The position numbers and the translations under genes are program-made. 64,000 nt of DNA. It comes from Lachnospiraceae bacterium (GTDB taxonomy: Bacteria; Bacillota; Clostridia; Lachnospirales; Lachnospiraceae). This document shows, in pieces, positions 34,689-44,251 of this stretch (the first letter of the stretch is position 1; every line of letters begins with the position of its first letter). The notes under the pieces are model-generated. The model was given only the letters and a program-made list of their open reading frames with translations, had not been told where the DNA came from and did no database searches. The stretch is taken from assembly GCA_017484135.1 (NCBI GenBank), contig JAFUTQ010000105.1:1-64000 (forward strand). The letters run 5' to 3'.

Positions 34689-36281
34689 ATGGCAAATGCA
34701 AAGATCGCAGACATGATGTCGGCGTTTCAGGGAGACTCCGCAGCAATTCTCGGTATGGGAAGCGCGGGCGCGGTAAAGAAGAAAGATGCCTCTGCAGTGG
34801 ATACATCCTTTGTTACGGTGATGAATCAGACAGCGGAAGGTCAGGGACAGCCGCAGACTCCTGATTTGAAAGCAAAAACGGATCGGAAAGAAACGTTTCA
34901 AGAGATCAATGCTGCGAAACAGAACATGAGTGGCCGGGATCGGACGATCGCACAGGCAGATCAGAGCATAGAACAAAAAATTGAACAGTTTTGTGCAGAA
35001 GAAAAGGAATTGACCGATGGGTTTGAGCAGGAGATGAAACAGCTCCTTACCGAACAGCTGGATATTTCGGAGGAGGAGTTAGAGGCAGCGATGGCTACGC
35101 TCGGAATCGGATATGTAGAACTGCTGAATCCGGTAAATCTTTCTGAACTTACCGTAGAGCTGACCGGCGTGGAGGATGCATGTACGCTGCTTATGGATGA
35201 GAATTTCACAGAAATCATGCAGCAGACAGATGTGCTGGCACAGGAGCTGACACAGGCAGTCGGGCTCACAAAGGAACAGCTGCTGATTGCGCATGACATG
35301 GGAAAGTCGCAGCCGCAGGAATGGAATCCTGTCCAGTTAGACACGTTGCCGGAAGAAACACATATATCGGAGGTGCTCCCGGAAGCGGTTTCCGATCATG
35401 AGACGGAAGCGGTAGTCGGAGAGGAACTTCAGACGGTTGTTTTTCCGGAGGAGCAGCAAAGGACAGCGACCGTGGAACAGCCGGGACGCAGAGAGAGCAT
35501 CCGAAGGATACCGGAAGAAAACCGAACCAATGAGATGGATGAGCCGGAGAGAATGCCGGCAGATGAGAAGCCTGTAACGACAGAAAGTGTGCAGCGGCCT
35601 GTTGAACTTGTGAAAAACGATGATACACAGGCAGCAGAACAGCAATTAAAATCAGAAAAAACGGAAACGCCAAACTTGGAGCCGACAAAGTCCGTGAAAG
35701 AGGAAACGACGGGAGATACCAGGCAGGCTCATATAGCGGAGACACCGGCAAGAAATGTAGAAGTAAATGCGGAAGCGGTTTCTCAGACGGCGCCACCTCG
35801 CAGTCAGGTGGACGTAGAGCAGATTCTGAGACAGTTTGCCGATTTTTCCAGAGTCAACATTTCTCAGGATACCACTTCCATTGACATGCAGTTAAATCCC
35901 GAGCACCTCGGAAAGCTTTATCTTCATATAGCAGCCACAAAGGAAGGAAGTGTTACGGCACAGATTACCACCACCAATGAATTGGTGCGGGAGGCGCTGG
36001 AAACACAGCTTGCAGAACTTAAGGTTACATTAAACCAGCAGGGTGTGAAGGTGGATGAAGTGGAAGTGACTGTTGCAAGTCATGAGTTTGAACAGAATCT
36101 GGAGCAGAATGCGGCGCAGGAGCAGAGACAGGGTGAACAGCAGGAGCGACAGGCGGCGACAAGAACCAGAAGTCTTCTGCGGGGAGAACTGGATGATCTG
36201 GCAGGTCTTGCATCGGAAGAGGAAGTACTGGCGGCAAGAATTATGAGAGATAACGGAAACAGTATGGATGTAACAGTATAG
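34689..36281 (+). CDS. fliK: Flagellar hook-length control protein FliK
   Basis: 530 residues. Secreted ruler that stops hook growth at the right length. A long variable Gln/Glu/Thr-rich middle (about 200-370) is followed by the conserved hook-length C-domain, with LNPEHLGKLYLHI and LNQQGVKVDEVEVTV. The tail after residue 475 is Gln/Arg-rich. AGAGGAGGAATGGC precedes the ATG at 34689. Low conservation of the middle is normal for FliK. Confidence 0.93.
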   Translation: MANAKIADMMSAFQGDSAAILGMGSAGAVKKKDASAVDTSFVTVMNQTAEGQGQPQTPDLKAKTDRKETFQEINAAKQNMSGRDRTIAQADQSIEQKIEQFCAEEKELTDGFEQEMKQLLTEQLDISEEELEAAMATLGIGYVELLNPVNLSELTVELTGVEDACTLLMDENFTEIMQQTDVLAQELTQAVGLTKEQLLIAHDMGKSQPQEWNPVQLDTLPEETHISEVLPEAVSDHETEAVVGEELQTVVFPEEQQRTATVEQPGRRESIRRIPEENRTNEMDEPERMPADEKPVTTESVQRPVELVKNDDTQAAEQQLKSEKTETPNLEPTKSVKEETTGDTRQAHIAETPARNVEVNAEAVSQTAPPRSQVDVEQILRQFADFSRVNISQDTTSIDMQLNPEHLGKLYLHIAATKEGSVTAQITTTNELVREALETQLAELKVTLNQQGVKVDEVEVTVASHEFEQNLEQNAAQEQRQGEQQERQAATRTRSLLRGELDDLAGLASEEEVLAARIMRDNGNSMDVTV

Positions 36282-36296
36282 AAAGGAGCAGAACAT

Positions 36297-37010
36297 ATGG
36301 CGATTACGCAGTTGGTAAAGGACGGAAAACTGGTGGACTCCTCCGCGAGCGCGACATCACTTTCCACCAAAACCGTAGCGGAAAACGGTAACTCGTTGGA
36401 TAAAGATGCGTTTTTACAGCTTCTGGTTGCACAGATGAAATATCAGGATCCATTGGAACCGACGGACAATACCGAGTATATTTCACAGCTTGCGACATTC
36501 TCACAGCTGGAGGCAACGCAGAATGTAGAAAAGTCCATCAGCTCTATGGGAGCCAATGATCTGGTGGGAAAACAGGTGATCTTAAAGGTGACATCATCGG
36601 TTACCGGAGAGACCTCTTATGTTTCCGGTCAGGTGGATTATGTTTTACATGAAAACGGAGAGGTCTATCTGTCGGTAGAGGATAAGCTGTATTCCATTGA
36701 TGATTTGGATACAGTGGCGGATTCGAATTATATGGATGCAGTGTCATTTGCGAAATCTTTTTCAAATGAGATAAAAAAACTGCCGCAGTTAAGCCAGCTA
36801 ACCACAAGCGATGAAGATGCAGTGACGAAGCTTTACGCAGCATTTCAGTCTCTGAATGATTATCAGAAGCAGTTTATTGCCGAGGATGACGTGAAGAAGG
36901 TAGAGAGTCTGGTTGCAAGGCTGGCAGTACTAAAGGCTGCAGAAACAGGTGCGACAGGCACAGAAGATGGTGCAGCACAAGAAGGAGCGGCAGCTGCGGA
37001 TGGAGAATAG
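36297..37010 (+). CDS. flgD: Flagellar hook-capping protein FlgD
   Basis: 237 residues. Scaffold that caps the growing hook. Conserved N-terminal region LDKDAFLQLLVAQMKYQDPLEPTDNTEYISQLATFSQLE (key part LLVAQMKYQDPLEP, residues about 42-55). The usual FlgD_ig core is present, but the last 80 residues extend into an Ala/Gly/Glu-rich tail (EDGAAQEGAAAADGE). AAAGGAG lies 8 bases before the ATG, 15 bases after fliK. Confidence 0.95.
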   Translation: MAITQLVKDGKLVDSSASATSLSTKTVAENGNSLDKDAFLQLLVAQMKYQDPLEPTDNTEYISQLATFSQLEATQNVEKSISSMGANDLVGKQVILKVTSSVTGETSYVSGQVDYVLHENGEVYLSVEDKLYSIDDLDTVADSNYMDAVSFAKSFSNEIKKLPQLSQLTTSDEDAVTKLYAAFQSLNDYQKQFIAEDDVKKVESLVARLAVLKAAETGATGTEDGAAQEGAAAADGE

Positions 37011-37021
37011 GAGGTGGGCTT

Positions 37022-37426
37022 ATGAATGGAATATCCAATCAGTTTACTTCTATTGAGCAGGTTACAGAGCAATATCTGGGTGCACAGGGGGTTAAAAATC
37101 TCCAAAAAGAATCCGATATAAAATTCGATGAGATTCTTCGAAAAAAACAAATAGAAGGCTCGAAACAGCTGGAATCCCTCAAATTTTCCAAACATGCTGC
37201 CATGCGTCTGGAAAACCGGAATATCAACCTTTCCGAAAACCAGAGTGAACGGTTGGAGGCAGGAGTGAGAAAGGCAGGGGAAAAAGGAATTCGGGAATCT
37301 TTGGTTGTACTGGATTCATTGGCGTTTATTGTCAACATCCCAAACAAAACCGTGGTGACGGCAATTGACCGGAATGAATCGGAGGACAACATATTTACCA
37401 ATATTGATGGAGCGGTAATCGTATAG
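37022..37426 (+). CDS. TIGR02530-type flagellar operon protein
   Basis: 134 residues. I recognise the small flagellar-operon family TIGR02530 from LKFSKHAAMRLENRNI, VRKAGEKGIRESLVVLD and FIVNIPNKTVVTAIDR. The role is unknown; the constant place between flgD and flgE suggests a link to hook assembly. AGGAGGTGG lies 5 bases before the ATG. It has no signal or membrane segment. Confidence 0.88.
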   Translation: MNGISNQFTSIEQVTEQYLGAQGVKNLQKESDIKFDEILRKKQIEGSKQLESLKFSKHAAMRLENRNINLSENQSERLEAGVRKAGEKGIRESLVVLDSLAFIVNIPNKTVVTAIDRNESEDNIFTNIDGAVIV

Positions 37427-37507
37427 CCGGACCGAATATGCAAGGAGGCTTAGGTTTCTGACTGACAGAGGAAATCATACCGCGGATTTATAGGAGGTCA
37501 TTTAATT

Positions 37508-39223
37508 ATGATGAGATCAATGTATTCTGCTGTGTCTGGTTTGAAGACACATCAGACAAAGATGGATGTGATCGGAAACAATATTGCGAACGTGAATACG
37601 GTGGCATTCAAGTCTTCCAGCGTAACGTTCAATGAAATCATGTATCAGCGCATGTCCGCTGCATCCGGGCCGAACACAAATACCGGAGTCGGCGGTGTCA
37701 ATGCCAAGCAGATCGGTCTTGGTGTTACCAGCGGGGCAACATCGGTAAATATCACGTCCGCCGGTGCGGCTCAGACAACGGGCGGAGCGTTTGATATTAA
37801 AATTACGGATAGCGGAAACACCACCAGTTTTTTTGTGGTAAGCAACGGAACGGAGAATCTTTTTACCAGAGCGGGTGCGTTCTATATTGACGGAGCCGGG
37901 AATCTTGCCATGACCTCTACCGGATATAATGTGATGGGATGGCAGGTGGATGAGACGACCGGATTCATCCGGAAGGATAGTGTATCTGCGTTGCGCATTA
38001 TGCAGGAGAAGAACCTGACATCCTCTGCGGAGGCGACCCGGAATGCGGTCTGCGGAGGAATTGTAGACAAAAACAGTGCAGACATTACCAGTTCGGAAGG
38101 CTATGCCATGAATCTGAATTTTTATGACAGCCTCGGGTATGCGTACACGGCAAAATTTGCCATTAAAGCAGTAGATACCGATACCGGAGATTACACCGTG
38201 GAATTGTCTGCAATCTATGATTCGGACAACGAGAATATTTTGGATGAGTATCTGGCAAACGGCGGCAAGCTGAATACACTTTTCGGCGCGACGGAAAGCA
38301 CGACGGATGCGGCGGGAGCAACCACCCCTGCCACAACGGATTATTCGGTATTAAACAGTGAGTGGGTTGCACCGGAAAACGCAGGTACGACTACTGTCAA
38401 CGGTGGAAATTATCCGGGTACATTTTATGGGATACGCAACACGGGAGACGGAAATACCTACTATATCAATGTTGCGGGCACGGCAGACGGTGCAGACAGC
38501 CGGGTATATGAAGAGGATGGAGCAGGCGGTTTTCGCCCGGTAGACACGATTCTCATCTCGGATATTTACAGCGGACTTCAGACCGGTGCCACGATTACGA
38601 ATATTGCTGCAGGGGATCCGCCGGTCGTTACCGCTGCAAATGTAAATTATTCGCTGAAATTTAATCCGGATAACGGTGCATTTTCTTCGGTCGGTGCAAG
38701 CACAAACGGCATGGTTTCCTTGAATATGAGGGAGCTTGGCGGAAACTTTGAAAATATCACGATCGATTTTAACCAGTGCTTAAATTCCAACAATGGCGGC
38801 ACCTCTACGGTGAGTATGGATGCAGGAGCTGCAGACGGCACAACGGGAACCGGAAAAAAACTGGGAGCGCTTACCGGAGTGTCGGTGGATTCCAACGGAA
38901 AAATCTATGGATCCTATGATAATGGTAATACGGTTCTGCTGGGACAGATTGCAGCGGCCAGATTTTCCAATGATGCCGGTCTGGAAAAGGTTGGAGAAAA
39001 TTGCTACCGGACCACGCTGAATTCCGGCGATTTTGACGGAATCGGTGTTGAGATTGATGCAAACGGAAGCACGATGGCCACCGGAGAGCTGGAAATGTCC
39101 AATGTCGATCTCGCGTCAGAGTTTACCGAAATGATTACAACACAGAGAGGATTTCAGGCAAACTCCAGAGTGATTACCACATCTGATACACTGCTGGAGG
39201 AGTTAATTAATCTGAAACGTTAA
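37508..39223 (+). CDS. flgE: Flagellar hook protein FlgE
   Basis: 571 residues, longer than the 430-450 of many FlgE. N-terminal axial motif MYSAVSGLKTHQTKMDVIGNNIANVNT (key part GNNIANVNT); C-terminal ITTQRGFQANSRVITTSDTLLEELINLKR (key part QRGFQANSRVI). The extra length lies in the surface-exposed middle (about 240-440), rich in Gly, Thr and Ala. GGAGGT lies 9 bases before the first of two adjacent ATGs. The next gene, motA, follows only after a 256-base gap with a hairpin and a promoter. Confidence 0.95.
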   Translation: MMRSMYSAVSGLKTHQTKMDVIGNNIANVNTVAFKSSSVTFNEIMYQRMSAASGPNTNTGVGGVNAKQIGLGVTSGATSVNITSAGAAQTTGGAFDIKITDSGNTTSFFVVSNGTENLFTRAGAFYIDGAGNLAMTSTGYNVMGWQVDETTGFIRKDSVSALRIMQEKNLTSSAEATRNAVCGGIVDKNSADITSSEGYAMNLNFYDSLGYAYTAKFAIKAVDTDTGDYTVELSAIYDSDNENILDEYLANGGKLNTLFGATESTTDAAGATTPATTDYSVLNSEWVAPENAGTTTVNGGNYPGTFYGIRNTGDGNTYYINVAGTADGADSRVYEEDGAGGFRPVDTILISDIYSGLQTGATITNIAAGDPPVVTAANVNYSLKFNPDNGAFSSVGASTNGMVSLNMRELGGNFENITIDFNQCLNSNNGGTSTVSMDAGAADGTTGTGKKLGALTGVSVDSNGKIYGSYDNGNTVLLGQIAAARFSNDAGLEKVGENCYRTTLNSGDFDGIGVEIDANGSTMATGELEMSNVDLASEFTEMITTQRGFQANSRVITTSDTLLEELINLKR

Positions 39224-39270
39224 TCAACAGAATGGAATAATTTGGAAATAAAAATGCTTATTTTCGCATA

Positions 39271-39303
39271 TGTTGGGGGACTATCCGTCATAGTTCCCCA
39301 ACA
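39271..39303 (+). terminator. Strong hairpin between flgE and motA
   Basis: A 14-bp stem (39271-39284 with 39290-39303, one G-U pair) with loop CCGTC, followed by TTTGG. It probably ends or attenuates transcription after flgE, though the T tract is weak. Confidence 0.5.
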
Positions 39304-39350
39304 TTTGGTATGTATGAAAAAATAGAAAACGAAAAATCTTGCAAAAAAAG

Positions 39351-39379
39351 TAGACATTTGCCATAAAATCTAGTAAGAT
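39351..39379 (+). promoter_or_regulatory. Internal promoter before motA
   Basis: TAGACA (39351-39356), 17 bases and TAAGAT (39374-39379), about 95 bases before motA. I see no SigD-type TAAA...GCCGATAT. With the hairpin at 39271 it suggests that the second half of the locus has its own promoter. Confidence 0.45.
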
Positions 39380-39479
39380 GATATAGGTAAGGGCATTTCG
39401 TGCCCCGGTTTTTGGAATAGGGATGTCGAGATTTTAGCAATTTGATTTTGACGTTGAGATGAAAAGTAGGTGAAAGAGT

Positions 39480-40277
39480 TTGGACATAGCATCGTTGGTA
39501 GGTACTATATTGGGCTTGGGTATGGTACTGTTCGGAATCATTTCCAGTGCGGACGTTTCGGCCATTAAAGACAGCTTCCTGGACATTCCGTCTGTAATTA
39601 TTACGATCGGAGGTTCCCTTGCGGGACTTCTTGCTTCGAACAAGCTGAAAGATTTCATTGCGGGAATGAAATCCATCACGCTTGCGTTTAAGGAGCAGAC
39701 GGCGGATCCGGCGGAAGTGATTTCCAACATCATTAATCTGGCCAATGTCTCCAGAAAAGAAGGACTTCTGGCGCTGGAGGAAGCGGCGAATGATATTGAT
39801 GATCCGTTTCTGAAAAAAGGAATCATGCTGGTCGTTGACGGAACGGATCCGGATCTGGTCAGAGGGATTCTGGAGACGGATCTTAATTGTGTGGAAGCGC
39901 GTCACAAAAAGACGATCGCGTTTTGGGGGAAATGGGCAGAGCTTGGTCCTGCGTGGGGTATGATCGGTACGCTGGTCGGCTTGGTAAACATGTTGAAAAA
40001 CCTGAGTGATCCGGATTCGATCGGACCTCAGATGGCAGTAGCCCTTCTGACCACGCTGTACGGTTCTTTGATTGCAAACTGGCTGTGCAGCCCGATTGCG
40101 ACGAAGCTGGAGATCAACAACGCCAATGAAATTATGCTGAAGGATGTAACCGTGGAGGGACTTTTGTCCATACAGGCAGGAGAGAACCCTCGTGTAATAG
40201 AGGAAAAGCTGAAGTCATTCCTTTCTCCGGCAGAACGCGAAGCCATGGGGAACGGCGAAGGCGGAGGTGAGGAATAG
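39480..40277 (+). CDS. motA: Flagellar stator protein MotA
   Basis: 265 residues. Stator channel subunit that turns ion flow into torque. Four membrane segments, with the conserved loop and ends SLVGTILGLGMVLFGI, GLLASNKLKDFIAGM and WGMIGTLVGLVNML. The start is TTG with AGGTGA about 8 bases upstream. The stop overlaps the motB start. In B. subtilis motAB lies outside the fla/che operon. Confidence 0.94.
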   Translation: MDIASLVGTILGLGMVLFGIISSADVSAIKDSFLDIPSVIITIGGSLAGLLASNKLKDFIAGMKSITLAFKEQTADPAEVISNIINLANVSRKEGLLALEEAANDIDDPFLKKGIMLVVDGTDPDLVRGILETDLNCVEARHKKTIAFWGKWAELGPAWGMIGTLVGLVNMLKNLSDPDSIGPQMAVALLTTLYGSLIANWLCSPIATKLEINNANEIMLKDVTVEGLLSIQAGENPRVIEEKLKSFLSPAEREAMGNGEGGGEE

Positions 40278-41128
40278 TGGCGAGAAAAAGTCAGGAGGAT
40301 CCGCCCAAGGGATCGCCGGCGTGGATGGCGACGTTTAGTGATTTGATGAATCTTTTGCTTTGCTTTTTCGTGTTGTTGTTCTCCATGTCTACCGTGGATG
40401 CGGAAAAGTTTGTTATGGTGATTGCTTCCCTGCAAAACACCTTCAGTGTTCTGCCGGCAGGAGGAAGCAGCATCGGCGAGGGAGAAATGGTCGGCGCCGG
40501 CATCAGCCAGCTGAAGGATCTGGATATCTTCTTTCAGGAGGCAAATTCTGAGGGAGAGGAACAGGGAGGTGCGGCGGACGGCGACAACGACGTGGAGCCG
40601 GAGGCGGTAAATCCGGAGGATGTGAAGGAACAATACCGGGAAGAAGCACTGAACGAATCCCAGGAAATGGCAGAGCAACTCGAAGAAAAACTCGCCGAAT
40701 ACGGGATTCAGGATCAGGTAGAGGTGGATTTTAATGCGGATTATGTGCTGCTCACCTTAAACGGGGCGGTTCTGTTTGACTCCGGTAAGGCGGAGGTTCG
40801 GGACGAGGCAAAAGAGCTTTTGGTAAAGCTTTCTGCTGTGTTGGAGCAGTATGATAAAAATATTATTGAAGTCGAAGGGCATACTGATAATGTGCCGATG
40901 CATTCGGCAAAGTATGAAGACAATGATGTGTTGTCCATGTACCGGGCCCTGTCGGTGGCGAATATTATCCGGGAGAACTCGGACTTGAATCCGGCACTGA
41001 TCAAATCCGCCGGACGAGGCGAATATGTTCCGATTGCGGATAACAGCACACCGGAGGGACGGGCAAGAAATCGAAGAGCGGAGATAAAGGTTTATAATTC
41101 TTACAGCTCCGGAGATGTGACGGAATAG
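40277..41128 (+). CDS. motB: Flagellar stator protein MotB
   Basis: 283 residues. Anchors the stator to peptidoglycan. One membrane helix with the ion-binding Asp22 in WMATFSDLMNLLLCFFVLLF (residues 16-35), an acidic linker (about 85-115) and an OmpA-like peptidoglycan-binding domain with LFDSGKAEVRDEA, VEGHTDNVP and RALSVANII. The start is GTG, overlapping the motA stop. Whether H+ or Na+ is used cannot be decided with confidence. Confidence 0.95.
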   Translation: MARKSQEDPPKGSPAWMATFSDLMNLLLCFFVLLFSMSTVDAEKFVMVIASLQNTFSVLPAGGSSIGEGEMVGAGISQLKDLDIFFQEANSEGEEQGGAADGDNDVEPEAVNPEDVKEQYREEALNESQEMAEQLEEKLAEYGIQDQVEVDFNADYVLLTLNGAVLFDSGKAEVRDEAKELLVKLSAVLEQYDKNIIEVEGHTDNVPMHSAKYEDNDVLSMYRALSVANIIRENSDLNPALIKSAGRGEYVPIADNSTPEGRARNRRAEIKVYNSYSSGDVTE

Positions 41129-41141
41129 GAGGAAAAACGAG

Positions 41142-41660
41142 ATGAAAAAGAATCTGATGTCAGTTTTGATTTTGGCATTGGTGGCGGCGAATCTGATTCT
41201 GACAGCAATCTTAACGATTAGTATTCTGCCGCAGACGAAGAAGGCGAACGAGCTGATTACCACAGTCTGCAGTGCAATCAACCTGGAAACGGCGGGCGGA
41301 CAGGTGAGCGGGGAATCGCCGGCAGTGCCGATGGAACAGACAAAAACATATCCGCTGGATGACACGATGACCATCAGCCTGAAAAAAGGTTCGGACGGTA
41401 AACAGCATTATGTTGTTCTTGGAGCTTCCATTTCGATGGACACGAAGAATGATGGCTATAAAAGTTACGGTGCGGCGATTGAGAGCGGGGACTATGATTC
41501 GATTATCAAAGATACGATAAACGGAACCGTGTCGCAGTATACATTAGAGGAATTTGAAGACCGGGAGGCTGTGAAAGCAGAAATTCTGAGTCAGCTTCAG
41601 GCACGTTTTGAATCTGATTTTATTTATCAGATCAATTTTTCCAGCGTGACTCCGCAGTAG
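41142..41660 (+). CDS. fliL: Flagellar basal-body protein FliL
   Basis: 172 residues. It surrounds and supports the stator. One N-terminal membrane helix (about 5-29, LMSVLILALVAANLILTAIL) and the extracytoplasmic FliL domain ending in FESDFIYQINFSSVTPQ. AGGAGG lies 8 bases before the ATG, 13 bases after motB. Confidence 0.88.
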   Translation: MKKNLMSVLILALVAANLILTAILTISILPQTKKANELITTVCSAINLETAGGQVSGESPAVPMEQTKTYPLDDTMTISLKKGSDGKQHYVVLGASISMDTKNDGYKSYGAAIESGDYDSIIKDTINGTVSQYTLEEFEDREAVKAEILSQLQARFESDFIYQINFSSVTPQ

Positions 41661-41698
41661 AACGGGAGAAAGAATGCAGTGTAAGGTGGTGAGCGCTC

Positions 41699-42679
41699 AT
41701 GGCAGATGTTTTATCTCAGAATGAGATAGACAATTTGCTTCAGGCATTAAGCAGCGGTGAGCTGGATGCAGATGACATCAAGGATAATGACGAGAAACAG
41801 GTTAAGGATTACGATTTCGCGCGACCGTCCAAGTTTTCCAAGGAACATCTGAGAACTTTGGAAATTATATTTGAGCATTACGGGCGGCTTTTATCCACCA
41901 ACCTTCCGGTATACTTAAGAAAGAGTGTTCAGGTGGAGGTTATGAATTCGGAGGCGGTTACCTATTCGGAGTTTTCGAATGCGTTGTCCAATCCGGTGCT
42001 TTTGGGAATTGTAAATTTCAGTCCGTTAAAGGGAACGATTGTTATGGAGATGGCCTCCAACCTCGGATATGCAATGATTGAGCGTATGTTGGGAGGAAAC
42101 GGGGATCCGTTAGAAAAAAATCGCGATTTTACTGAGATAGAGTTGTTGATCGTGGAACGCATTATGGGTGTCTGTGTGGATTTGTTGCGGGAACCATGGA
42201 TGAATGTGGTGGAGGTTCTTCCGAGACTGGAGCGTATTGAGACAAATTCCCAGTTTGCCCAGATTATTTCGCCGAGTGAAATGATTGCGATTGTCACCAT
42301 GAATATAAAGGTGGGAGATGTCGAGGGCTTGATGAATATTTGTCTTCCCTATTTGACATTAGAGTCGGTTATGGATAAACTGAATACAAAGTATTGGTTT
42401 TCGACGATGCAGGATAAGGATGAACAGCAATATACAGAGGCGTTGGAAGCACTGATATCAAGAGCGCCGATTCCTGTAAAGGCGGTTTTGGGTAAGAGCC
42501 TCATTTCTGTGAATGATTTTATTAATTTACAGGTGGGAGATATCATAAGATTAGATTCGAAGATTAACCAGGAACTGGATGTGTATGTGGGAAATATCAA
42601 AAAGTTTTCCGCGCTTCCCGGAGCTTCGGGAGATGATTATGCAGTAAGAGTTACTTCGGTAATCAGAGAGGAGCAGTAA
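41699..42679 (+). CDS. fliM: Flagellar motor switch protein FliM
   Basis: 326 residues. C-ring protein that binds phosphorylated CheY. N-terminal CheY-binding peptide VLSQNEIDNLLQAL, a CheC-like middle with GIVNFSPLKGTIVMEM, GGNGDP and a C-terminal SpoA domain (KAVLGKSLISVNDFINLQVGDII; key part VNDFINLQVGDII). AAGGTGGTGA precedes the ATG. It lies 3 bases before fliY. Confidence 0.97.
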   Translation: MADVLSQNEIDNLLQALSSGELDADDIKDNDEKQVKDYDFARPSKFSKEHLRTLEIIFEHYGRLLSTNLPVYLRKSVQVEVMNSEAVTYSEFSNALSNPVLLGIVNFSPLKGTIVMEMASNLGYAMIERMLGGNGDPLEKNRDFTEIELLIVERIMGVCVDLLREPWMNVVEVLPRLERIETNSQFAQIISPSEMIAIVTMNIKVGDVEGLMNICLPYLTLESVMDKLNTKYWFSTMQDKDEQQYTEALEALISRAPIPVKAVLGKSLISVNDFINLQVGDIIRLDSKINQELDVYVGNIKKFSALPGASGDDYAVRVTSVIREEQ

Positions 42680-42682
42680 GAA

Positions 42683-43867
42683 ATGGATGGAGTATTGTCC
42701 CAGAATGAAATTAATGCGTTGCTGAATCCGGGAGATTCTTCAGGAGACGGACAGTTGACCGATTTGGAGCGGGATACCATCGGGGAAGTCGGCAATATCA
42801 GTATGGGGACTGCTGCGACAACGCTTTTTTCATTGGTGAACCGGAAGGTAGAGATATCCACTCCGGTAGTCACTACGACAACATGGGAGGATGTGGTAAA
42901 GGATTACGATGCACCGTGTGTGTTTATCAGTATCAAATACACGGTTGGATTGAACGGAAGCAATGTTCTGGTACTCCGGGAACGGGATGTTAAGATTATT
43001 ACAGACCTGATGATGGGAGGAGACGGCACAAATCTGGATGGCGAGCTTGGCGAGCTTCATCTGAGCGCCATCAGTGAGGCGATGAACCAGATGATGGGTT
43101 CTGCCGCGACATCATTGTCATCCATGCTGAATAAAATGATTGATATCAGTCCTCCGGTGGCCGATCTGGTAGATCTGCAGTCTGATATCAATGAGGCGGA
43201 GATCGCGGATTTCCTTGCCACAACTTTTGTAAAGATTGCGTTTCGGATGGAAATCGGGGATCTGGTAGACAGTGAGATCATGCAGCTGTATCCGATTGAG
43301 TTTGCAAGAGATATGTGCAAAGGGATTACAGAGACAATGTCTCAGGATGTGGCAGATACACCGGGGACGGCGACCGCGGCACCTGCACAACCTGCACCGG
43401 AGCCGATTCCGGAAGCACAGCCGGCAGCTGCGGCTGCATCACCGCCACCGCAGCAACAGCAGCCGATGATGGGACAGCCGATGATGGGTCAACCAATGAT
43501 GGGACAGCCGATGATGGGACAGCCGATGATGGGACAACAGATGGATATGTCGGGAATGTATGCACCACAGCAGGTCAATGTGCAGCCGGCACAATTTCAG
43601 GCGTTTACAGGCGATGTCAATGGAATTTTCCAAAAGGAAAACATTGATTTGATTATGGATGTGCCGCTGGATGTAACCGTAGAGCTTGGCAGAACCTCGA
43701 AATCCATACAGGATATTTTAGATTTTGCTCCGGGAACCATTATTGAGCTCAATAAGATTGCCGGGGAACCGATTGATATTTTGGTAAACGGAAAGTATGT
43801 AGCAAAAGGCGAAGTGGTTGTAGTTGAGGAAAGTTTCGGTGTAAGAATTACCGAGATTATAAAATAA
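42683..43867 (+). CDS. fliY: Flagellar switch protein and CheY-P phosphatase FliY
   Basis: 394 residues. C-ring protein that also dephosphorylates CheY. It has a FliM-like N-terminal peptide (VLSQNEINALLN), two CheC-type phosphatase motifs (DTIGEVGNISMG and SAISEAMNQMMG), a Pro/Gln/Met linker with five 5-residue repeats (about 260-285) and a C-terminal FliN/SpoA domain (DVPLDVTVELGRTSKSIQDIL). The N-domain plus FliN-domain fusion defines FliY against plain FliN. GAGGAGC lies 10 bases before the ATG. Confidence 0.95.
   Translation: MDGVLSQNEINALLNPGDSSGDGQLTDLERDTIGEVGNISMGTAATTLFSLVNRKVEISTPVVTTTTWEDVVKDYDAPCVFISIKYTVGLNGSNVLVLRERDVKIITDLMMGGDGTNLDGELGELHLSAISEAMNQMMGSAATSLSSMLNKMIDISPPVADLVDLQSDINEAEIADFLATTFVKIAFRMEIGDLVDSEIMQLYPIEFARDMCKGITETMSQDVADTPGTATAAPAQPAPEPIPEAQPAAAAASPPPQQQQPMMGQPMMGQPMMGQPMMGQPMMGQQMDMSGMYAPQQVNVQPAQFQAFTGDVNGIFQKENIDLIMDVPLDVTVELGRTSKSIQDILDFAPGTIIELNKIAGEPIDILVNGKYVAKGEVVVVEESFGVRITEIIK
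43460..43534 (+). repeat. Five 15-base tandem repeats inside fliY
   Basis: Five units of 15 bases (consensus CAGCCGATGATGGGA) encode QPMMG five times in the linker between the phosphatase and FliN domains. Units 1, 4 and 5 are identical; units 2 and 3 differ by one to three bases. Confidence 0.9.
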
Positions 43868-43887
43868 TAAAAACGAGGAGATTACTT

Positions 43888-44250
43888 ATGGCAAAGAATA
43901 TTTTGATTTGTGATGACGCAGCATTTATGAGAATGATGATCAAGGACATTCTTACCAAGAATGGCTACAATGTGGCCGGAGAAGCCGAGAATGGTGCAAA
44001 AGCAGTAGAAAAATATAATGAAGTAAAGCCGGATCTGGTACTTATGGATATTACCATGCCTGAAATGGATGGAATTCAGGCGTTAAAAACGATCAAGGCG
44101 AATGATGCAAATGCCTGTGTCATTATGTGCTCCGCGATGGGTCAGCAGGCAATGGTAATCGAGGCGATTCAGTCAGGCGCGAAAGACTTCATTGTAAAGC
44201 CGTTTCAGGCGGAGCGCGTGCTGGAGGCTGTGAAAAAAGTCGTTGGTTAA
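43888..44250 (+). CDS. cheY: Chemotaxis response regulator CheY
   Basis: 120 residues. Single receiver domain that carries the signal from CheA to FliM. Acidic pair D9-D10, phospho-acceptor D54 in LVLMDITMPEMDG, switch Ser/Thr region MCSAMG and Lys in IVKPFQAERV. CGAGGAG lies 7 bases before the ATG. Its place between fliY and fliO is as in B. subtilis. Confidence 0.96.
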   Translation: MAKNILICDDAAFMRMMIKDILTKNGYNVAGEAENGAKAVEKYNEVKPDLVLMDITMPEMDGIQALKTIKANDANACVIMCSAMGQQAMVIEAIQSGAKDFIVKPFQAERVLEAVKKVVG

Positions 44251-44251
44251 G

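Noticed and set aside
39361..39390. SigD promoter before motA
   Set aside because: TAAA is followed by GATGATAT after only 9 bases; SigD promoters need about 15 and GCCGATAT.
43460..43534. fliY repeats as a CRISPR array
   Set aside because: Direct tandem 15-base units without spacers, in frame inside a coding region.
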